A stretch of DNA of 64,000 bases from JAKFEW01 sp036675505 (lineage in GTDB: Bacteria > Cyanobacteriota > Sericytochromatia > S15B-MN24 > JAQBPE01): contig JAKFEW010000141.1 of the NCBI GenBank assembly GCA_036675505.1, positions 62,001-126,000 on the forward strand, written 5' to 3'. The position numbers and the translations under genes were made by a program. Below are positions 59,888 to 64,000 of this stretch, piece after piece; the first letter of the stretch is position 1; every line of letters starts with the position of its first letter. A model generated the notes under the pieces. It had not been told where the DNA came from. It made no database searches and was given only the letters and a program-made list of their open reading frames with translations.

Positions 59888-61564
59888 ATGCCCCGTCCGA
59901 TCCGTTCCGTCGCCGCGGTGGCGATCGCCGCGTGCCTAGCCTGCGCACCCGCCCGCGCGGCCACGCCCGCCGAGCGCGTTCACGTTCAGATCCTGGGCAC
60001 CACCGACGTCCACGGCCACATCTACCCGACGAACTACTTCGGCGACGCGGGCGACGAGGCCGTCGGCGTGGCGCGTGTCCAGACGCTGATCAACCAGATT
60101 CGGGCGAAGAACCCGAACACCCTGCTGGTGGACTCGGGCGATTGCCTGCAGGGCACGCCGCTCACCTACCACAACGCGCGCATCGACCCCAAGGCGCCGA
60201 ACCCGATGGTGCAGGCCTACAACTTCATGAAGTTCGATGCCTTCGCGGTGGGCAACCACGAGTACAACTACGACATCCCCTACCTCCTCAAGGCGCGGGG
60301 CGAGGCGAAGTACCCCTTCCTCTCCGGCAACATCTACCACCATGGCACCAAGAAGCCGGTCTTCGAGCCCTACGTGATCAAGACCGTCGGCGGCGTGAAG
60401 ATCGGCATCCTCGGCTTCACCACGCCGGGCGTGGCCGTGTGGGATCGCCGCTTCGTGAAGGGCAAGCAGGACTTCGGCGACATCGTCGAGGCCGCCGGCC
60501 GCTGGCTGCCGGTGGTGAAGGCGCAGGGCGTCGACGCCACCGTCGTGATCATCCACTCGGGCCTGGGCGACCCGTACGACCCGACGTTCGGCGGCTACTC
60601 CGTCAACGAAGGCCTCCCGGAGGAGAACGTCTGCGCGAAGCTCGCCCAGACTTACCCGCAAGTGGACGCGATCCTGCTCGGGCACTCGCACAAGGACCTG
60701 CCCAAGCTGCTCCACAACGGCGTGCTGCTGACCCAGGCGAAGAAGTGGGGCGAGCGGCTCGCCGTCGTCGACCTGAACTTCGAGCGCCAGGGCGGCCGCT
60801 GGAAGATCGCCTCGAAGGACGCGCGCACCCTCACGACCGAGGGCGTGAAGCCCGATCCCCAGGTGCTCGCCGTCACCAGGAAGGCGCACGACGCGACGGT
60901 CGCCTACGTGAACTCGGTGGTGGGCTCGTCCACCGCTGAGTGGATTTCGACCCGTGCCCGCGTGGAAGACACGCCGATCATGGACCTCATCAACGAGGTC
61001 CAGCTCGCCAAGACCGGCGCCCAGCTCTCGGCCGCGAGCGTCTTCAACGCCAGCGCGCGCCTGCCCAAGGGCCAGCTGCGCGTCTCGGACATCGCGGCGC
61101 TGTACGTCTACGAGAACACCCTGACCAAGGTTGCGATCACCGGCGTGCAGCTCAAGGCCTACCTCGAGAACTCGGCCTCGTTCTACAACCCCTACAAGCC
61201 AGGCAGCCGCATCTTCGACGACCGCCCGGCCTACAACCACGACCTCGTGCAGGGGGTCTCGTACACGATCGACGTCACCAGGCCGGTAGGCCAGCGCATC
61301 GCCGCGCTCGCCTACCAGGGCAAGCCGGTGCGCGACGACCAGTCCTTCTCGTTCGCGATCAACAGCTACCGCCAGAACGGCGGCGGCGGCTACACGATGC
61401 TCAAGCAGGCCCCGCTGCAGGACGCGATCAACGTGGAGATCCGCGAGCTGATGCTCGAGTGGGTGAAGGACCAGAAGGTCGTGGATCCGACCAAGATCTT
61501 CCGCGCCAACTGGCGCGTGGTGCCCGAGGGCGTGGTCGCCGAGGACGGGATCCACTACAAGTAG
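59888..61564 (+). CDS. Exported 5'-nucleotidase/2',3'-cyclic phosphodiesterase family metallophosphatase
   Basis: The ATG at 59888 starts a signal peptide (VAAVAIAACLACAPARA, cut near ARA-AT at 24; a lipobox-like C is also present). The 558-residue protein has a calcineurin-like domain with TTDVHGHI (D40, H42), DSGDCLQGTP (D85), GNHEYNYD (N123, H124) and GHSH, and then a 5'-nucleotidase C-terminal domain (about 355-510; AALYVYENTLTKVAITGVQLKAYLE). It hydrolyses nucleotides or cyclic nucleotides in the periplasm, releasing nucleosides and phosphate. AGGAGA precedes the ATG. Confidence 0.93.
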   Translation: MPRPIRSVAAVAIAACLACAPARAATPAERVHVQILGTTDVHGHIYPTNYFGDAGDEAVGVARVQTLINQIRAKNPNTLLVDSGDCLQGTPLTYHNARIDPKAPNPMVQAYNFMKFDAFAVGNHEYNYDIPYLLKARGEAKYPFLSGNIYHHGTKKPVFEPYVIKTVGGVKIGILGFTTPGVAVWDRRFVKGKQDFGDIVEAAGRWLPVVKAQGVDATVVIIHSGLGDPYDPTFGGYSVNEGLPEENVCAKLAQTYPQVDAILLGHSHKDLPKLLHNGVLLTQAKKWGERLAVVDLNFERQGGRWKIASKDARTLTTEGVKPDPQVLAVTRKAHDATVAYVNSVVGSSTAEWISTRARVEDTPIMDLINEVQLAKTGAQLSAASVFNASARLPKGQLRVSDIAALYVYENTLTKVAITGVQLKAYLENSASFYNPYKPGSRIFDDRPAYNHDLVQGVSYTIDVTRPVGQRIAALAYQGKPVRDDQSFSFAINSYRQNGGGGYTMLKQAPLQDAINVEIRELMLEWVKDQKVVDPTKIFRANWRVVPEGVVAEDGIHYK

Positions 61565-61594
61565 ACCCCGCGGCCTGTGTTATGATATTGGCAC

Positions 61595-61668
61595 GCCTCG
61601 GTAGTTCAGTTGGATAGAACGCGTCCGTCCTAAGGATGATGTCGGGGGTTCGAGTCCCTCCCGGGGCG
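61595..61668 (+). tRNA. tRNA-Arg (anticodon CCT)
   Basis: The 74-base cloverleaf has acceptor GCCTCGG/CCGGGGC, D stem GTTC/GAAC, anticodon stem CGTCC/GGATG around GTCCTAA (anticodon CCT) and T arm GGGGG-TTCGAGT-CCCTC; the discriminator is G. CCA is not encoded. It decodes AGG. TATGAT at 61581-61586 may be its -10 box. Confidence 0.97.
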
Positions 61669-61693
61669 CTCTGAAACGGTTGTCGAACTTGAG

Positions 61694-61720
61694 CGGCCAT
61701 GCGGGTTTCCCGCATGGCCG
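61694..61720 (+). terminator. Hairpin terminator after tRNA-Arg
   Basis: A perfect 12-base stem (CGGCCATGCGGG, 61694-61705) folds over a TTT loop (61706-61708) with its complement at 61709-61720. It is 25 bases after the tRNA. Confidence 0.65.
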
Positions 61721-61754
61721 TCGCATTTCGGGACCACTTTGGTGGGGGAGGGTT

Positions 61755-61769
61755 GGAGGGACTCGAACC
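61755..61769 (-). repeat. Inverted 15-base copy of the tRNA T-arm
   Basis: GGAGGGACTCGAACC at 61755-61769 is the exact reverse complement of tRNA bases 61647-61661. Flanking bases do not complete a tRNA. It may be a scar of integration or of a lost tRNA gene. Confidence 0.6.
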
Positions 61770-61784
61770 GCTGGCTCCCGGCGA

Positions 61785-61899
61785 GCCAAAGTGATCGACC
61801 GACTGACCGACGATCTCCGACGTGCGTTTCCGGGCATGAAGGGTATTTCGGTGCGGAACCTGCGCTTCATGCGCTCCTTCGCCGCGACTTCAGCCGAGG
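61785..61899 (+). pseudogene. DUF1016 (YhcG-like nuclease) N-terminal remnant
   Basis: In the frame of 61791 the translation reads VIDRLTDDLRRAFPGMKGIS and RNLRFMRSFAATSAEGE. This matches the conserved N-terminal block of DUF1016/YhcG proteins (I-D-R-L-[AS]-x-D-L-R-x-x-F-P-x-x-[RK]-G-[FS]-S-x-R-N-L-[KR]-[YF]-M-R-x-F-A). Both the beginning and the PDDEXK nuclease part are missing, and the following vapC gene runs in from the other strand. YhcG genes are common in mobile elements and restriction-modification islands. The remnant suggests an accessory insertion once occupied this tRNA-adjacent site. Confidence 0.6.
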
Positions 61900-61914
61900 G
61901 CGAGCCTGTGTGCC

Positions 61915-62310
61915 TCAATCGTGCCAGTCTTCCACCTGCAGCCGAGGCACGCGCGCGAACTCGCGGGTGTTGTGGGTCACCAACGTCAGGGCCCGGGCCC
62001 GGGCCTGGCCCGCGATCAAGACGTCGTAAGCGCCGATGGGGACGCCCCGCGCCGCGAGGTGGGCCCGGATTTCGCCGGCCTCGCGCGCGTCCTCCTTGTC
62101 GAACGAGAGGACCTCGAACTGGAGCGCATCGACGCGAGCAACGTTTTGGGCCGTCCGCTGGCTCTTGAAGGCGCCGTAGAAGAGCTCGTGGATGACCAGC
62201 GCGGAGATCGCGACTTCATCGGGCCGGCGGCGACGCACGTGCGTCGCTGCCGGCGAGCGGGCGTCGTTCAGAAGCGCGATGACGGTGTTGGTGTCGAGCA
62301 AGTAGTTCAA
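61915..62310 (-). CDS. vapC: VapC-type PIN-domain toxin ribonuclease
   Basis: The 131-residue protein has the PIN acidic residues: D6 (YLLDTNTVIALL), E42 (IHELFYG), D95 (GAYDVLIAGQARA), and the THNTREFARV segment. VapC toxins cleave tRNA or rRNA when released from VapB. The TTG start at 62310 overlaps the vapB TGA as TTGA (62310-62307), typical coupling. The length is normal. It is intact, unlike the second PIN remnant at 62892. Confidence 0.93.
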   Translation of the reverse strand: MNYLLDTNTVIALLNDARSPAATHVRRRRPDEVAISALVIHELFYGAFKSQRTAQNVARVDALQFEVLSFDKEDAREAGEIRAHLAARGVPIGAYDVLIAGQARARALTLVTHNTREFARVPRLQVEDWHD

Positions 62311-62555
62311 GGGTCGAAGAGCTCATCGAGCGCCCCGCGGGCCTGCTGCTCGGGTTGCTCCGACGCTGCCGCCGCGAAGTCGGCATCGACGTCGCCGGTC
62401 AGCGCGTCCAGCCAATCCCAGCCTTCGGCGATCGGCTCGAGGATGATCGCGTTGCCGTGGCGCCTCACGCGCACGCTGTCACCGGAGACGCGGAACTCCT
62501 TGGGGAGACGCACGGCCTGGGAGCGGCCGTTCCAGAACACCTTGGCGATCGCCAT
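62307..62555 (-). CDS. vapB: VapB-type antitoxin, AbrB/SpoVT fold
   Basis: The ATG at 62555 starts MAIAKVFWNGRSQAVRLPKEFR, the swapped-hairpin DNA-binding motif of AbrB/MazE-type VapB antitoxins, followed by VSGDSVRVRRHGNAIILEP. The 82-residue protein ends with a helical acidic tail (QPEQQARGALDELFDP) that should bind the VapC groove. An in-frame ATG at 62600 lies within the operator. It is first gene of the vapBC operon, behind the perfect palindrome at 62572-62602. Confidence 0.9.
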   Translation of the reverse strand: MAIAKVFWNGRSQAVRLPKEFRVSGDSVRVRRHGNAIILEPIAEGWDWLDALTGDVDADFAAAASEQPEQQARGALDELFDP

Positions 62556-62571
62556 TTGAAGGCCCCTCATG

Positions 62572-62602
62572 CGTTGGTATATATCATCAGTATATACCAA
62601 CG
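62572..62602. promoter_or_regulatory. vapBC operator-promoter palindrome
   Basis: Perfect 12-base arms CGTTGGTATATA (62572-62583) and TATATACCAACG (62591-62602) are separated by seven bases. The minus strand contains TATACT and TATATA, so the palindrome holds the -10 region. It lies 16 bases upstream of the vapB ATG, the place where VapBC complexes repress themselves. Confidence 0.8.
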
Positions 62603-62721
62603 TTGGGACCTCGCAACGAGGGCGACCTGCACCAGGACGCCGACGAAGAGATCCGGGCGACGGGAAGAAGGCTTCGCCCCGATCGGAAACCGAAGCAACG
62701 TCGGTTGTGATTGCCCGGCCG

Positions 62722-62772
62722 TGCGGGTTTCCGCTTTGGTCGGCTGATTGCGTCTGGCCAGCTAAACCCGCA
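62722..62772. repeat. Inverted repeat upstream of the degraded antitoxin
   Basis: TGCGGGTTT (62722-62730) and AAACCCGCA (62764-62772) are perfect complements 33 bases apart, ending one base before the GTG of the antitoxin remnant. It could be a relic operator. The left arm is also part of an imperfect copy of the tRNA terminator at 61694-61720. Confidence 0.35.
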
Positions 62773-62773
62773 G

Positions 62774-62902
62774 GTGATCAAGGTGGGGCCGAAGGGCGTC
62801 GTCACGATCCCCGACGAGAACCGCCGAGCAGTTCCAGCTCAAGCTCGCGGCGACGAGCTTTACGGCAGCTCCGCGGCCCGAAAGGCGCGGTGTGGCGCGT
62901 AA
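62774..62902 (+). pseudogene. AbrB-type antitoxin remnant
   Basis: From the GTG at 62774 the frame reads MIKVGPKGVVTIPDENRRAV then PAQARGDELYGS and a short tail to TAA (42 residues). It keeps the V-x-x-x-G-x-V-T-I-P-x-x-x-R-R motif of AbrB/VapB antitoxins, but the expected L-G-[IL]-x-P-G-D block is altered and the toxin-binding tail is lost. It overlaps the PIN remnant by 11 bases. Degraded or very short; function doubtful. Confidence 0.55.
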
Positions 62903-63044
62903 GCAATCGCTACCGACGGTGTTCGTCGACTCGAACATCCTCATCGCTGCCCTGATCGCCCGGCCAACCGTCATCGTGAGCGATCATACGAAGGACTTCA
63001 ACGCCCAGGTCCAAACTCGCACCGATGTCACGTTCCCAGGGTAA
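62892..63044 (+). pseudogene. PIN-domain (VapC-like) toxin with large internal deletion
   Basis: GTG at 62892 gives 50 residues. LPTVFVDSNILIAALIA is a perfect PIN N-terminus (D13), but it is followed at once by PTVIVSDHTKDFNAQ, the pattern of the C-terminal segment (V-T-x-N-x-x-D-F). About 80 central residues, including the middle acidic residues, are missing while the frame is kept. It pairs with the antitoxin remnant just upstream, so this is a dead second VapBC-like module. Confidence 0.65.
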
Positions 63045-63079
63045 GTTACCGTCAGTTGTATCAAAGACGAGGAAGGGCA

Positions 63080-64000
63080 ATGGCAGGGATCGGGCGTCTA
63101 GTCGGTACAAGTGCCGCGCGCCGAGGCGCGGTATTTGTGCTCGCGCTGCTGACTGGCTGCCAAACCCCGCCGCCGCTGGCCGTGGGCCAGCGCGGTACGT
63201 TCATGCTCGATCGCCGGGAAACTGGCGCAGTGCTCGTCGCGCCTGAGACGGCGCCCGCGGTCCGACCGGCGGGAGCGCCGCTCGAAGGAGCGCCGGCATC
63301 TACGAAGCGTCCTATGATGCCCGCCGCCACTGCGGCACCGACATCGGCTGCGCCCGGCTCAGCCACCGCAGTCGATGTCGGCGCCCGCCAAGCGCCGCCA
63401 CCTGGCGCACTGCCAGGCTCTCCTCAAGGCGCGCATCCGGCCCCACATCCGGGCGAACAGCCCGCCCCAATTCCCGCGCCAGGGCCCGCGAGCACCGAGT
63501 CTACGACGATCAGTCCGGCTCCGGGCACGACGGTCGGAGATCCTGCCGAGCCAGGGGCGGTCACTGTAGACTTGACGGGCTTCCTGGCATTCTTCCGGTC
63601 GGCGGCGAGGTTGCGGTTGCTCGCAGCATCGGGGACGATCGACATGCTCGAGGTCAATCTCGAGCAGCCTGGCCGGCCCGCGCTGCGCGCCGAGCTTCGC
63701 CGGGACGTGATGGCGGGCGGCGTGGTCTCTCACCACTTTGCGGGGCTGGCTCCGGGCCATGCACGGGTCAAGGTCGTGGCCTTCGACGATGCCGGCCGGG
63801 CCTTCGCTGCCGCCTCGCAGGGAACCGCCGTCGCCTGGACCCACACCCCCCAAACGGGCGACGAGCCGGTCGCCGGCGCCCAAACGTCGGACGAGCCCGC
63901 CGATGACGAGCTGCCCGACGATGCTGACGAGGCTCCCGATGCTGCCGAGGAGCTCGCGGGCCCGGAGCTGGTCGACGAGGCCAGGGAGGACCCAGACGGC
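63080..64000 (+). CDS. Lipoprotein with long Pro/Ala linker (3' end beyond window)
   Basis: The ATG at 63080 has AGGAAGG upstream and opens a lipoprotein signal (RRGAVFVLALLTGC, Cys 27). The frame stays open for 307 codons to the window end. After the anchor come about 120 residues rich in Pro, Ala and Gly. A beta-rich domain follows (about 170-270; DLTGFLAFFRSAARLRLLAASGTIDMLEVNLEQP, HHFAGLAPGHARVKVVAFDDAG), resembling a fibronectin- or carboxypeptidase-regulatory-like module, and then an acidic Asp/Glu/Pro tail. Its domain order recalls the 26089-28116 lipoprotein. No family is assigned. Confidence 0.7.
   Translation, partial: MAGIGRLVGTSAARRGAVFVLALLTGCQTPPPLAVGQRGTFMLDRRETGAVLVAPETAPAVRPAGAPLEGAPASTKRPMMPAATAAPTSAAPGSATAVDVGARQAPPPGALPGSPQGAHPAPHPGEQPAPIPAPGPASTESTTISPAPGTTVGDPAEPGAVTVDLTGFLAFFRSAARLRLLAASGTIDMLEVNLEQPGRPALRAELRRDVMAGGVVSHHFAGLAPGHARVKVVAFDDAGRAFAAASQGTAVAWTHTPQTGDEPVAGAQTSDEPADDELPDDADEAPDAAEELAGPELVDEAREDPDG

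Noticed and set aside
61740..61800. Second tRNA gene on the minus strand
   Set aside because: Only a T-arm-like piece is present; the T stem does not pair and no anticodon arm or acceptor is found.
61428..61918. Minus-strand frames containing GGTRTPD and REGLEPPTSSLGRTR
   Set aside because: These are the well-known antisense translation of tRNA sequence, not proteins.

Overview
The window is GC-rich, densely coded DNA from a diderm, rod-shaped bacterium. Evidence for two membranes is the number of lipoprotein signals, two large proteins with Omp85-like C-terminal barrels ending in Phe, an exported barrel-like protein and MltG. Evidence for rod shape and gliding or twitching is a full mreBCD-mrdA-minCDE-rodA block and PilT. 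Gene orders maf-radC-mreBCD-mrdA-minCDE-rodA and tsaE-tsaB-rimI are the ones usual in Terrabacteria (Clostridia-like). The mix of that synteny, high GC and many NHL, PD40 and lipoprotein genes would fit a non-photosynthetic relative of Cyanobacteria (Sericytochromatia/Tanganyikabacteria-like). That placement is inference only.

Layout. 1-2510: tail of a probable CheB coupled to a four-receiver hybrid histidine kinase. 2616-6694: small hypotheticals, a DUF1622 membrane protein and a lipoprotein with an Asn-Asn-Gly octad repeat plus NHL propeller. 6704-9383: PLP decarboxylase and a BON-domain protein. 9458-10168: a MazF-type toxin-antitoxin pair behind a promoter with a palindrome. 10193-21867: two paralogous giants (HExxH peptidase, PD40 propeller, Omp85-like barrel) flanking a lipoprotein and two translationally coupled sensor kinases. 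21896-26001: a protein with beta-carbonic-anhydrase-like motifs, an outer-membrane barrel-like protein, NagB coupled to an orphan PhnD.

26089-33251: an Asp-rich calcium-repeat lipoprotein, a beta-propeller protein with a CASTOR/POLLUX-like channel, a GH114-like lipoprotein, MltG and a 36-residue ORF. 33353-42371: amino-acid ABC fusion, PAS kinase, dedA-surE, an NlpC/P60-GH19 wall hydrolase, a CorC/HlyC protein, a Cys-pair protein and PilT. 42384-52656: cell-shape and division cluster. 52805-57705: leucine-rich-repeat-variant protein, EF-hand lipoprotein, DUF2064, SDR, PH-like and a kinase. 57804-58057: a probable 6S RNA with promoter and terminator. 58081-61564: tsaE-tsaB-rimI and a 5'-nucleotidase. 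61595-63044: tRNA-Arg(CCT) followed by a degraded accessory tract (DUF1016 remnant, intact VapBC with perfect operator, wrecked AbrB/PIN pair). 63080-64000: start of a lipoprotein cut by the window end.

No rRNA, CRISPR array, IS element or complete prophage was seen. The main themes are envelope construction and remodelling, signal transduction through many histidine kinases, and two autoregulated toxin-antitoxin modules.
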